From JBQKLI01 sp012798975 (GTDB lineage: Bacteria > Bacillota > Clostridia > Tissierellales > Peptoniphilaceae), in NCBI RefSeq assembly GCF_052116305.1, contig NZ_JBQKLI010000005.1, positions 1-64,000 of the forward strand: a stretch of 64,000 nt of DNA, in the 5' to 3' direction. The notes below the pieces were generated by a model, which ran no database searches, was not told the DNA's origin, and was given only the letters and a program-made list of their open reading frames with translations. Made by a program: the position numbers and the translations under genes. Within the stretch, counting starts at the first letter, position 1. Every line of letters begins with the position of its first letter. This document shows positions 8,642 through 17,602 of this stretch, piece after piece.

Positions 8642-9481
8642 CTAGTATGTAATAGTATTCTGATCGGCATAAGGACAATCCCTAAAGCCGTGAACGATAA
8701 AATGATCTACAGGCCGGTAGTATCTGGCAATATCTTCTGTTAAAGAAGCTTCTCTCTCGAAGACCGTTGGTGTACAGGGTGTACAGGAGAGACTGTCGTC
8801 TAAAAACTCATCTTCTTCTAATGGAAAATCCTCTATAATTCCGCCGAGAGGTGCTGAATATACAGACGTTTTATTTGTGTTATTTCCTTGTACAGGGAGA
8901 GATTCGATAAAATTTTTTCTTACTTCTAAATCAAAGATATACTGTGTTTCGTAGCAGATCTTGCTGTATTCTTTCCCTGTAAGAGAGCTGTTTTTTAATT
9001 CTAGAAGAAGGCTGTCGATTTCCAAAAGCAGCTCAAAAGATTTTTCCACAAGGGAATGATCGATTGTTTTCTTTGTAAACGTCTCTAAAAATCGGATTAA
9101 TTTTTCCTGCTCTTCTACAGCTTCCTCCAGATTTTTATCCTTTATAGAATAGATATAGACTAGCTTATTTAAAGGAAGGGAGTTTAAAAGTTCGACTCTT
9201 TTTGGGCAGAGATCATCGGAAATAAAAAAAGACGAAGAGTGGATAAAAGGACAGCGGTCTGTTAAAGCATAGCCTTCTGTGGAACGCAGTGCATCGCAGT
9301 AGCCTGTGCTTGGGCTTTCCTCTATAAGATCCTTATGGATGCCGTAAAGGGAAACCGGTGTAATTCCAAAGCCATAGAGGATAGGAAGAGGGATTCTTCC
9401 AAAGGTTCCGCCGATAATTTCTCCGGACATTTTTTTGTGGATAGCTGTTACATAAGCTTCTTCCCTAAAATTAGGTATCAT
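8642..9481 (-). CDS. Compact, divergent paralog of the 2-hydroxyacyl-CoA dehydratase/DCCP family
   Basis: 279 residues, about two thirds of the normal length. The first ~110 residues follow the DCCP plan: TGYCDAL, TDRCPFIHSSSFF, DDLCPKRVELLNSLP. A helical stretch corresponding to the inter-domain region of the full-length protein comes next. The second domain is shortened and ends with CTPCTP and FRDCPYADQN. No frameshift explains the length, because both ends show good ribosome sites and junctions. It overlaps the activase gene by 4 bases and precedes the full DCCP by 9. It may be a partner or cluster-delivery subunit; family assignment is inferred from cysteine spacing and context. Confidence 0.6.
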   Translation of the reverse strand: MIPNFREEAYVTAIHKKMSGEIIGGTFGRIPLPILYGFGITPVSLYGIHKDLIEESPSTGYCDALRSTEGYALTDRCPFIHSSSFFISDDLCPKRVELLNSLPLNKLVYIYSIKDKNLEEAVEEQEKLIRFLETFTKKTIDHSLVEKSFELLLEIDSLLLELKNSSLTGKEYSKICYETQYIFDLEVRKNFIESLPVQGNNTNKTSVYSAPLGGIIEDFPLEEDEFLDDSLSCTPCTPTVFEREASLTEDIARYYRPVDHFIVHGFRDCPYADQNTITY

Positions 9482-10248
9482 GATTTTTTCTTCCTTCCTA
9501 GAAGTGCTGCGCCGATAGCTCCTGCGAAACGACCGTCAGGATGGGAGGTGACATTGCCTCCTAAGGCTTTTCCAAGCTCTTCCATCATATAGGGGGTATC
9601 GCAAAAACCTCCTGTTAAAAAGTATTCTGTATTATTGTCGGATGATTTTTTCTCTTGGGAACTGACTTTTTGTACGATCGAGAGAATTACACCGTTGGCG
9701 ATATCTTCTTTTGGAGAGCCCTTTCCCATGAGAGAAATGACTTCCGATTCGGCAAAGACGGTGCACATGGAACTGATGGTAATGGGGTTTCCTTTTGCAG
9801 CCAGCTCGAAGATTTCACCGATAGTGACACCCAGCCGATTCGCCATGATTTCTAAAAACTTGCCGGTGCCGGCGGAGCATTTATCATTCATTATAAAATC
9901 CGTTACCATCCCGTCTTGAAGATAGATAATCTTTGTATCCTGTCCTCCGATGTCGATGACCGTTGCATCTTCTGGATGAAGAAACAGGGCTCCTTTACCA
10001 TGGCAGGTGATTTCTGTAATCTGCTTGTCTGCATAAGGAACAGATATTCTTCCATAGCCGGTGGAGATAATTACAGAATTTTCTGGGGTCACTCCTTCTG
10101 ATCCTAGCCATTCCAGAACCTTTTCCGAAGTTTCCCTGCTGTTCCATCCAGATGGAATCATTAATTTATGTAAAATATTTTCTTTTTTCTCGTCAAAAAC
10201 AACCACTTTCGTGGCTGTCGAACCAATATCGATTCCTGTATAGTACAT
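9478..10248 (-). CDS. Acyl-CoA dehydratase activase (BadF/HgdC-type ATPase), DCCP reductase
   Basis: 256 residues of the ASKHA fold: phosphate-binding YYTGIDIGSTATKVVVFD at the N-terminus, DIGGQDTK at about 99-106, and TGGFCDTP near 212. Two cysteines that in this family bridge one [4Fe-4S] cluster across a homodimer are present: NDKCSAGTGKFLEIMA (C124) and SSMCTVFAESE (C162). The protein fires single electrons into its partner at the cost of ATP. First gene of the four-gene leftward operon, with AAGGAGG before the ATG. In the upstream gap, 10249-10676, no further gene is visible; it contains repeat and hairpin structures. Confidence 0.92.
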   Translation of the reverse strand: MYYTGIDIGSTATKVVVFDEKKENILHKLMIPSGWNSRETSEKVLEWLGSEGVTPENSVIISTGYGRISVPYADKQITEITCHGKGALFLHPEDATVIDIGGQDTKIIYLQDGMVTDFIMNDKCSAGTGKFLEIMANRLGVTIGEIFELAAKGNPITISSMCTVFAESEVISLMGKGSPKEDIANGVILSIVQKVSSQEKKSSDNNTEYFLTGGFCDTPYMMEELGKALGGNVTSHPDGRFAGAIGAALLGRKKKS

Positions 10249-10396
10249 AATGCCTCCTTAACGGTAAAATAGGTTTATATTCACATTTATTCTAATCTTT
10301 AGAGACGGGGAAATCAAGTTGCAAAAGTATACACAACCATCTAGTTTTTAGGGATTATCCTCTAGGATGGAATGTGAAAGTAGAGGATAAGAACAG

Positions 10397-10593
10397 AATG
10401 AGAGAGTGGAGGAGGATAAAAAAAGAGTGAGAGAGTGAAAGAGTGGAAGAGTGGCCGATCGTTTCTAGCCAATCACGGAAGAGATCGTGATTGGGAAACG
10501 AGTGGCATGAGACCTGTTGCCAAATCAAAATACCTGATTTGGACTAGGGCTTCAGAGATATGGAAGAAACATGGGACGTATTTCGTTTGTGAT
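10397..10593 (+). repeat. GAGTG-rich dispersed repeat with two hairpins, copy B
   Basis: A GAGTG run (about 10397-10455) is followed by two inverted repeats. One has arms CGTTTC-tag-CCAATCACG (10460-10477) and CGTGATTGG-GAAACG (10486-10500). The other has CCAAATCA (10520-10527) and TGATTTGG (10535-10542). The tail at 10560-10593 matches 23222-23255 at about 30 of 34 positions. It lies between divergent-ended genes in a gap that otherwise seems empty. Confidence 0.65.
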
Positions 10594-10676
10594 GGGGATA
10601 TGGATTAAGAGGATTAACTGTAAGAGGAAATCGATGTTTTCCGCTTTCCTACAATATTTTATTCACTTTTCTTTTC

Positions 10677-11360
10677 TTAAAACAGCAGCTGCACTCCATA
10701 CCAAACTACCGGGATCAAGAGGGCTGGCAGGTAGTTCACTACTTTTATTTTTTTGATACCAAGCATGTCTAATGCCATGGCGAAGATCAAGACAGAGCCG
10801 ACTACGGAGAGCTGGCTGATGACTTGTTCTGTCAACAGAGGTTTAAGCCAGGTGGAGAGGGCAAAAATTCCTCCTTGATAGAGGAAAAGCAGGATTCCTG
10901 ACAGATAGATGCTTTTTCCATACATAGAGGCAAAGATAATGGAGCTTGTGAAGTCCAAGGTGGACTTGAAAAACAGAATATCCATATTTCCCTGAAGACC
11001 TGCGTTTAAGGGGCCGAGGATCGCCAGAGAGCCGGTGCATTGGATCAGAAAAATTTCGATGGCTCTTGTAAAAAATTCGTTGTCTGCGTCTTTCATTTTG
11101 GACTTGATAAAAGCGGTGGTGTTTTCGATGCGTTTATCGATATCGATGGATTCGCCGATCAGTCCTCCGAGTGCTGTACAGATTAACACGTAGGCCATAT
11201 CTTCTCCTTTGACAGCTCCTTGTATTCCGATAATGGCGATGGTTACGGCGACGATAAGAAAGACGGCGTCCATAACTTTTGAGGATATGACTTTTCTAAG
11301 GGAAATTCCGAAGAAGCCTCCTAGTAGAACGGCTACTGTATTTAAAATAATTCCAAACAT
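10677..11360 (-). CDS. DUF554 family membrane protein (YqgA-like)
   Basis: 227 residues, nearly the whole DUF554 (PF04474) domain. It begins MFGIILNTVAVLLGGFFG and carries the conserved CTALGGLIGESIDIDKRIE near residues 82-100. Six to seven hydrophobic segments make it an integral membrane protein. The family has no established biochemical role. The gene is on its own, read away from nrdA, with AGGAGA ahead of the start. The intergenic space to nrdA (11361-11533) contains an A/T-rich promoter-like stretch, but no convincing NrdR box pair was seen. Confidence 0.85.
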   Translation of the reverse strand: MFGIILNTVAVLLGGFFGISLRKVISSKVMDAVFLIVAVTIAIIGIQGAVKGEDMAYVLICTALGGLIGESIDIDKRIENTTAFIKSKMKDADNEFFTRAIEIFLIQCTGSLAILGPLNAGLQGNMDILFFKSTLDFTSSIIFASMYGKSIYLSGILLFLYQGGIFALSTWLKPLLTEQVISQLSVVGSVLIFAMALDMLGIKKIKVVNYLPALLIPVVWYGVQLLF

Positions 11361-11533
11361 AATATCTCCTTATGATTCTTTTTTTAAATATGAAAAAACA
11401 AGGATTTTCTTTACGAAAATCAGCAATATTATCATTATACTATAATTATTTAAATAAAATAAATGGGTTTTCACGAAGCCTTAGAAGGGGTACTATATTT
11501 AAGTAAGGTTAGTTTACAATAATAGAAAGATAG

Positions 11534-14077
11534 ATGAGCGAGGTTTTTATGAAAATTATTAAAAGAGATGGAACGACAGCGGAGTTTGACAAGAAGAAAA
11601 TCCGCCTAGCAATGGCCAAGGCCTTTCGTTCTGTGAACAATCCTATAGATTCTGAGGAATTGGATAGAATGGTTTTAGATATCGAAAAGACAATACAAGA
11701 ACGATATCCAAAAGAGCAGATTCCTTCTGTAGAAGAGATCCAGGATTTAGTGGAATTGACTTTAATCGACCATAATTATTATCAAGTTGTAAAAAGCTAT
11801 ATCCTTTATCGGGCGAAACACAGCATGGACAGAAAGGTCATTGAAGAGTTCGGCGATTATATTAAGGATCCGCAGATTATAGATGAAATCCGAAAGGTGC
11901 AGGCAGACTTCGACCGCACAAGATATTCCATCGAGCAGCTGTACTATAAATTTACATCCTTTGCAAAAGAAGATATGAAGGAAGAAGAATATTTAAAAGC
12001 CTTGACGAAGGCGGCGTCGGAGTTGACAGCGAAAGAGGCGCCGGACTGGGAATATGTGGCGGGACGTTTTTTGAATCTTTCTGTAAGACGGGAAATCGAA
12101 GGGTTCTGGGATGGAAAAGGCTGCGACAGTTTTAAAGACAGAATCCGTTATATGGAGAAGGAAGGTCTCTATGGAAGCTTTATTCCAGAAAGCTATAGCG
12201 ATGAAGAGATCGACGAGCTGGAAGATTATATGAAGCCTCACAGAGATCATCTTTTAAACTACAGCGGGATGGACTTAATTTCGAAACGATATTTGATTTC
12301 TACCCATGAAGGAGAGGTTATCGAACGTCCTCAAGAGATGTTTATGGGCATTGCGATGCATCTTGCTTTGCCGGAGAAAGATAAGGTTCACTGGGCAAAG
12401 AGACTGTACGATATCTACAGCAAGCTTCAGGTAACGGTAGCGACTCCTACGATGAGCAATGCCAGAAAGCCCTTCCATCAGCTAAGTTCCTGCTTTATCG
12501 ATACAGTACCGGACTCTTTAGACGGGATATACCGTTCTATCGATAATTTCGCCCAAGTCTCGAAACACGGCGGAGGCATGGGTCTTTATTTTGGTAAAGT
12601 TCGAGCGACAGGTTCCGATATTCGAGGTTTTAAAGGAGTAGCAGGAGGAGTGATCCGCTGGATCAAGATTGCCAACGATACTGCGGTAGCTGTAGACCAG
12701 CTGGGGGTCCGCCAAGGCTCTGTAGCAATCTATCTAGATGCATGGCATAGAGATCTGCCGGAGTTTCTGCAGCTTCGTACAAATAACGGAGACGACCGGA
12801 TGAAAGCCCATGATGTGTTTCCTGCGATCTGTTATCCGGATCTTTTCTGGAAGATGGCAAAGGAAAATATCAACGGCAGCTGGTATCTTTTTGATCCCCA
12901 TGAAATCATGGTGAAAAAAGGCTATTGTCTTGAAGACTCCTATGGAAAAGAATGGGAAGAAAGATACTGGGACTGTGTAGAAGATCCTGAAGTTTCAAAA
13001 CGTGTAATTAAAATGAAGGATCTTGTAAGGATTATCATCAAGTCTTGGGTAGAAACAGGCACACCTTTTACCTTTAACAGGGATATCGTAAACCGTTTAA
13101 ATCCGAATAAGCACAAGGGTATGATCTACTCTTCGAATCTTTGTACAGAGATTCTTCAAAATATGAAGGAGATCGAGACGATTTCTACAGAAATAAAAGA
13201 TGATAATGGGGATACTATTATTGTAAATACGACAAAGGCTGGGGATTTCGTAGTCTGCAATCTTGCCTCTTTAGTTCTTGACCGAATTGACTTAAAAGAC
13301 GACAAGGAAGTAGAAAGAATTATCGAAACAGCTGTAAGAGGGCTTGATAATGTAATCGACTTGAATCAGTACCCGGTTGCCTACGGGGAAGTGACGAATC
13401 AAAAATACCGTTCCATCGGCCTTGGAACCAGCGGCTATCATCATGCTTTAGTCAAAGAAGGCATCCGCTGGAGCGATGAAGAAGCCCATAGAGAGTTTGC
13501 AGACAAGGTGTATGAAAAAATCAATTACTATACGATAAAAGCAAGCATGAATATTGCGAAAGAAAAAGGAAGCTATTCTTATTTTGAAGGTTCTGACTGG
13601 CAGACGGGAGAATATTTCGACTTAAGAGGATATGATTCGGACAAGTGGCAGGAACTCAAAAAAGAAGTTTCCGAAAAGGGTCTTCGAAATGCCTACCTTA
13701 TGGCCATCGCACCGACAGGTTCCACATCGATTATTGCAGGAACAACTGCAGCGGTAGATCCAGTAATGAGCCGATATTTCTTGGAAGAAAAGAAAGGATC
13801 CATCCTTCCAAGGGTGGCTCCGGGACTCTCTCCAGAAACCTTCTGGCTCTATGAAAACGCCCATGATATCGATCAGGGAGTTGTTGCAGAAATTGCAGGA
13901 ATCAGACAGCGCCACATGGATCAAAGCCAATCGATCAATATCTATATCACCACAGAATATACCATGAGAACTCTTCTAAATATTTATATCCGAGCATGGG
14001 AAGCCGGCGTTAAAACCGTCTACTATGTAAGAAGCAAATCTTTAGAAGTAGCAGAATGCGATTCTTGTTCGTCTTAG
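11534..14077 (+). CDS. nrdA: Ribonucleoside-diphosphate reductase, alpha subunit (class Ia)
   Basis: Up to 847 residues. An N-terminal ATP-cone (KIIKRDGTTAEFDKKKIRLA) is followed by the catalytic barrel. The redox-active and thiyl cysteines are visible in HQLSSCFIDTVPD, SNLCTEILQNMKE (with the neighbouring Asn and Glu) and VVCNLASLVLD. The shuttle cysteine pair ends the chain in AECDSCSS. The enzyme reduces ribonucleotides for DNA synthesis together with NrdB, encoded 8 bases downstream. A second start at 11549 (MKIIKRDG) has GAGG five bases upstream and matches the usual beginning of the family better, so the protein may be 842 residues. The ATP-cone implies allosteric activity control. Confidence 0.95.
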   Translation: MSEVFMKIIKRDGTTAEFDKKKIRLAMAKAFRSVNNPIDSEELDRMVLDIEKTIQERYPKEQIPSVEEIQDLVELTLIDHNYYQVVKSYILYRAKHSMDRKVIEEFGDYIKDPQIIDEIRKVQADFDRTRYSIEQLYYKFTSFAKEDMKEEEYLKALTKAASELTAKEAPDWEYVAGRFLNLSVRREIEGFWDGKGCDSFKDRIRYMEKEGLYGSFIPESYSDEEIDELEDYMKPHRDHLLNYSGMDLISKRYLISTHEGEVIERPQEMFMGIAMHLALPEKDKVHWAKRLYDIYSKLQVTVATPTMSNARKPFHQLSSCFIDTVPDSLDGIYRSIDNFAQVSKHGGGMGLYFGKVRATGSDIRGFKGVAGGVIRWIKIANDTAVAVDQLGVRQGSVAIYLDAWHRDLPEFLQLRTNNGDDRMKAHDVFPAICYPDLFWKMAKENINGSWYLFDPHEIMVKKGYCLEDSYGKEWEERYWDCVEDPEVSKRVIKMKDLVRIIIKSWVETGTPFTFNRDIVNRLNPNKHKGMIYSSNLCTEILQNMKEIETISTEIKDDNGDTIIVNTTKAGDFVVCNLASLVLDRIDLKDDKEVERIIETAVRGLDNVIDLNQYPVAYGEVTNQKYRSIGLGTSGYHHALVKEGIRWSDEEAHREFADKVYEKINYYTIKASMNIAKEKGSYSYFEGSDWQTGEYFDLRGYDSDKWQELKKEVSEKGLRNAYLMAIAPTGSTSIIAGTTAAVDPVMSRYFLEEKKGSILPRVAPGLSPETFWLYENAHDIDQGVVAEIAGIRQRHMDQSQSINIYITTEYTMRTLLNIYIRAWEAGVKTVYYVRSKSLEVAECDSCSS

Positions 14078-14085
14078 GAGGAAAT

Positions 14086-15129
14086 ATGGAAAAATTACAA
14101 CAGAGGGGTTTGTTTAACGAAAACGGAGATATTGAACTTTCGAAAAGAAGAATGATCAATGGAAACACGACAAATCTCAACGATTTTAATAATATAAAAT
14201 ACAGCTGGACCAGCGACTGGTACAGACAGGCTATGAATAATTTCTGGATCCCGGAAGAGATCAATCTCAGCCAGGATATCAAGGATTACAGGAATTTAAA
14301 AGAAGAGGAAAGAAGAGCTTACGACAAGACTCTTTCTTTCCTGATCTTTCTAGACAGCATCCAGACTGCGAACCTTCCCAATGTGGGTGATTTTGTTACA
14401 GCAAACGAGGTGAATCTTTGCTTGACGATACAGGCGTATCAAGAGGCGATTCATTCCCAGTCTTATGGATATATACTAGATACGATCGCTTCGCCGGAAG
14501 AAAGAACAGATATCCTCTATCAGTGGAAGGACGACGAAAGACTTCTGGCTAGAAACAAGTTTATCGGAGATTTGTATAATGAATTTCTAGAGAAGAAAGA
14601 TGTCCTTTCTTTAATGAAGACCATGATTGCAAACTATATTTTGGAAGGGATCTATTTCTATTCCGGTTTTATGTTTTTCTACAGTTTAGGACGAGTGGGA
14701 AAAATGCCTGGAACGGTTCAGGAAATCCGCTATATCAATCGGGATGAAAACACTCATCTTTGGCTGTTCCGTTCGATTATTCTAGAACTGAAAAAAGAAC
14801 AGCCGGAGCTTTTTACAGAAGATAAGATCAAGATCTACGAAGATATGATCGCCCATGGAGTCGAAGAAGAAATCAAATGGGCGGACTATGTCTATGGGGA
14901 CCGTATCTCCGGACTTTCTATGAATATGATCGAAAACTATATTAAATATCTGGGAAATCTCCGTTCTACAGGACTTGGTTTTTCAGTTCTCTATCCAGGA
15001 CATGAAAAAGAACCGGATTCTATGGAATGGGTACGGGAATACAGCGATCCCAACGGAATTAAGACAGACTTTTTCGAAGGAAAGCCTTCCGCTTACTCGA
15101 AAAGTTCTGTTATCGAAGACGACTTATAA
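14086..15129 (+). CDS. nrdB: Ribonucleoside-diphosphate reductase, beta subunit (class Ia)
   Basis: 347 residues from the ATG at 14086, which follows AGGAGGAAAT; the site overlaps the nrdA stop codon. The di-metal ligands are all present: D90 (FLDSIQ), E120 and H123 (QEAIHSQSY), E187 (ILEGIYFY), E221 and H224 (RDENTHLW). The radical tyrosine position is Y127 in HSQSY, so this is a tyrosyl-radical type and not a class Ic enzyme. Possession of an oxygen-dependent radical generator in an otherwise anaerobe-like genome fragment suggests at least some oxygen or peroxide exposure; an anaerobic NrdD may be encoded elsewhere. Confidence 0.95.
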   Translation: MEKLQQRGLFNENGDIELSKRRMINGNTTNLNDFNNIKYSWTSDWYRQAMNNFWIPEEINLSQDIKDYRNLKEEERRAYDKTLSFLIFLDSIQTANLPNVGDFVTANEVNLCLTIQAYQEAIHSQSYGYILDTIASPEERTDILYQWKDDERLLARNKFIGDLYNEFLEKKDVLSLMKTMIANYILEGIYFYSGFMFFYSLGRVGKMPGTVQEIRYINRDENTHLWLFRSIILELKKEQPELFTEDKIKIYEDMIAHGVEEEIKWADYVYGDRISGLSMNMIENYIKYLGNLRSTGLGFSVLYPGHEKEPDSMEWVREYSDPNGIKTDFFEGKPSAYSKSSVIEDDL

Positions 15130-15139
15130 GGAGACGGAT

Positions 15140-17137
15140 ATGACAAATCGTTTGGCAAATGAAACTTCTCCCTATCTGCTTCAGCATAAGGATAATCCAG
15201 TAGACTGGTATCCATGGGGAGAGGAAGCCTTTGAAAAGGCAGAAAAAGAAAATAAAATCATCTTTCTATCCATCGGCTATTCTACATGCCACTGGTGTCA
15301 TATAATGGAAAGAGAATCTTTCGAAGATGAAAAGACGGCGGAAGTATTAAACAAGGATTTTGTCGCTATAAAAGTAGATCGGGAAGAACGACCGGATCTG
15401 GATACCATCTATATGGCCTTTTGCCAAGCGATGACCGGCTCCGGCGGGTGGCCTTTGAATCTCTTTTTAACACCGAAGAAGGTTCCTTTTTATGCCGGAA
15501 CTTATTTTCCGAAGAAATCCATATACGGCCAGCCTGCCTTTGTAGACCTTTTAAATCAAGTGGCAAAAATCTGGGAGGAAAACCCGGCAGAACTTTTTAT
15601 GCACAGCGAAAAGGCAAGGGTAGCTGTTGCTTCTGCCTTTAAACCTCGAGGAGAAGAAGCTCTATCCGGAGAAATCATTCGTGAAACTTATGAAACTTTA
15701 AAATCGAATTATGACGAAAAATACGGAGGATTTTCGGAAAAACCGAAGTTCCCTTCCCCGCATCAGATGCTGTTTCTGCTGAGATATTATAAAGCGGCAG
15801 GAGAGATGGAAGCCCTAGAAATGGTTAAAGGCCAGCTGGAAGGTATGGCGAAAGGCGGTCTCATGGATCATGCGGGAGGAGGATTTGCCCGCTATAGTGT
15901 AGATGAAAGATGGGAGATCCCTCATTTTGAAAAAATGCTCTATGATAATGCTCTTATCGCCGAAAGCTATATCGAAGCCTATGCTATAACGAAAAAAGAC
16001 CGATTTAAGAACGTTTCAGAAGAACTCTTCCATTATATCGAAAGAGAGATGACCTCGCCTCACGGAGCCTTTTACAGCGCACAGGACGCAGACAGCGAAG
16101 GGGAGGAGGGGAAGTTTTATGTATTTTCTCCTTCTGAAATTGAAGAAGCCTTGGGAGAAGAGGCGGAGTGGTTTATCGATTTTTATGGTATCACCAAAAG
16201 AGGAAACTTTGAAGGGAAAAATCATTTAAATCTGATCCATAAAGATTCTCTGAAACGAGAGGATTTAGAAAAAGCAGAACCTCTTCTCGATCGTCTGTAC
16301 GAATACAGAAAGGACAGAGTTCCTCCATTTAAGGACGATAAAATCCTGACATCCTGGAACGGTCTTATGATCAGTGCTCTTTCTCTAGGCGGGAAAGTCT
16401 TTAAAGAAGAATCCTATCTTCAGTCCGCAAGAAAAGCAGCAGACTTTATCTTAAATTACCACATCCGGGAGGCCGTTCTATATAACAGCAGCAGAGAAGG
16501 GAAACTGGGGGATTCAGGAACCTTAGAGGACTATGCGTTCTTAATTCATGGATTGTTGAATCTTTATGACGCCACATTAGAAGATAAATGGCTTTTCCAT
16601 AGCAGAATGTTAACGGAAAAAATGATCGAAGATTTTATCGGCGGAGAAGACGGTGGTTTTTATATGACCTCGAAGGATAAAACAGACTTGATTATGAGAC
16701 CGAGAGAAACCTATGACGGAGCTATGCCTTCCGGTATTTCTATGGCGGTGATGGTGCTCGCTAAGATTTCCCGCTTAACAGGAGTGGTAAGATATCGTGA
16801 GATTATGGAAAGACAGTTTAAAGTCTTTTCTTCGAATTTAAAAAAAACACCAGGAGCCCACTGCTATTTTATGGCGGCTTATCTTACAGCCAATATGGGG
16901 CATAAGGCCTATCAGCTCTATACAGTTTCAAGTGAAGAAGCCTTGGAGTATACGGAAGTGTTCAGACAGGAATACCGTCCTTTCGACACCTTGATCAGTT
17001 TAACGAATGAGGGGATTCTAAGGGAGCTTTTTGATCTGGAAGTTCAAGAAGCGCCGGCTTTGCTCATCTGCCAAGAAGGATCCTGCCAAAAACCCTTAGA
17101 AAGGAAAGAGGATATAGAGAAGGAATTAAAAATATGA
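15140..17137 (+). CDS. YyaL/DUF255 family protein with thioredoxin-like domain
   Basis: 665 residues from ATG 15140 (AAGGAGACGG ahead). The N-terminal ~165 residues are the DUF255 thioredoxin-like domain, beginning RLANETSPYLLQHKDNPVDW. The redox motif is YSTCHWCHIMERESF at about 46-60, followed by VDREERPDLD and GSGGWPLNLFLTP. The rest is an (alpha/alpha)6 barrel related to N-acylglucosamine epimerases, with GGFSEKPKFP, HFEKMLYDNA and ENPAELF-type helices. The family is widespread, but its reaction is not established. It follows nrdB by 10 bases and overlaps the next gene by 4, so it is part of the same transcript; a redox link to ribonucleotide reductase is possible but unproven. Confidence 0.85.
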   Translation: MTNRLANETSPYLLQHKDNPVDWYPWGEEAFEKAEKENKIIFLSIGYSTCHWCHIMERESFEDEKTAEVLNKDFVAIKVDREERPDLDTIYMAFCQAMTGSGGWPLNLFLTPKKVPFYAGTYFPKKSIYGQPAFVDLLNQVAKIWEENPAELFMHSEKARVAVASAFKPRGEEALSGEIIRETYETLKSNYDEKYGGFSEKPKFPSPHQMLFLLRYYKAAGEMEALEMVKGQLEGMAKGGLMDHAGGGFARYSVDERWEIPHFEKMLYDNALIAESYIEAYAITKKDRFKNVSEELFHYIEREMTSPHGAFYSAQDADSEGEEGKFYVFSPSEIEEALGEEAEWFIDFYGITKRGNFEGKNHLNLIHKDSLKREDLEKAEPLLDRLYEYRKDRVPPFKDDKILTSWNGLMISALSLGGKVFKEESYLQSARKAADFILNYHIREAVLYNSSREGKLGDSGTLEDYAFLIHGLLNLYDATLEDKWLFHSRMLTEKMIEDFIGGEDGGFYMTSKDKTDLIMRPRETYDGAMPSGISMAVMVLAKISRLTGVVRYREIMERQFKVFSSNLKKTPGAHCYFMAAYLTANMGHKAYQLYTVSSEEALEYTEVFRQEYRPFDTLISLTNEGILRELFDLEVQEAPALLICQEGSCQKPLERKEDIEKELKI

Positions 17138-17601
17138 GTGTTGAAAAAGCAAGGAGATTTTTAAAGCAGCATCATCTGGGAGATCGAATCAGAGTTTTTG
17201 AAGAAGGGACAGAAACAGTGGAAAAGGCAGCGGAACAAGTCGGCTGCCTCCCTTCTGAAATAGCAAAATCCATGGATTTTGAGATCGATGAACGATGTAT
17301 CCTTATTGTGGCTGCGGGAGATATCCGTATTGACAATAAAAAATATAAAGAAGAATTCGGCAAGAAAGCCAAGATGATCAAAAGAGAAGATCTCATTGAA
17401 AAAATCGGCTATCCTATGGGAGGAGTCTGTCCTTTTAACGTGAATGAAGATGTGGAAATTTATATGGATCATTCTTTGAAACGTTTTGAGAATGTTTATC
17501 CTGCCGGCGGCAGCGAGGATAGTGTCGTAGAATTAAGCCTTGAAGAGTTGGAAAAAATCATACAGCCTGTAAAGTGGGTGGAGTTGGAAAGAGAGGTATA
17601 A
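17134..17601 (+). CDS. YbaK/EbsC family protein (aminoacyl-tRNA deacylase-like)
   Basis: 155 residues of the YbaK/ProX fold: EVGCLPSEIAKSM-type segment at about 36-48, VAAGDIRIDNKKYKEEFG near 70-87, and YPMGGVCPF near 103-111, where the Gly-Gly and Pro surround the tRNA-end binding pocket in relatives. Characterised members remove mischarged amino acids (for example Cys or Ala from tRNA-Pro). The substrate of this branch is unknown. The start overlaps the stop of the upstream gene as ATGA, and the next gene begins one base after this stop, so the run is tightly coupled. Confidence 0.85.
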   Translation: MSVEKARRFLKQHHLGDRIRVFEEGTETVEKAAEQVGCLPSEIAKSMDFEIDERCILIVAAGDIRIDNKKYKEEFGKKAKMIKREDLIEKIGYPMGGVCPFNVNEDVEIYMDHSLKRFENVYPAGGSEDSVVELSLEELEKIIQPVKWVELEREV

Positions 17602-17602
17602 T

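Noticed and set aside
11480..11533. Possible NrdR box upstream of nrdA (around tactatatttaagta)
   Set aside because: Only one weak half-match is visible; NrdR sites normally occur as two spaced boxes.
14086..15129. Class Ic (Mn/Fe, Phe in place of Tyr) reading of NrdB
   Set aside because: The radical tyrosine is present at Y127 in the HSQSY motif and all six metal ligands are of the ordinary class Ia pattern.
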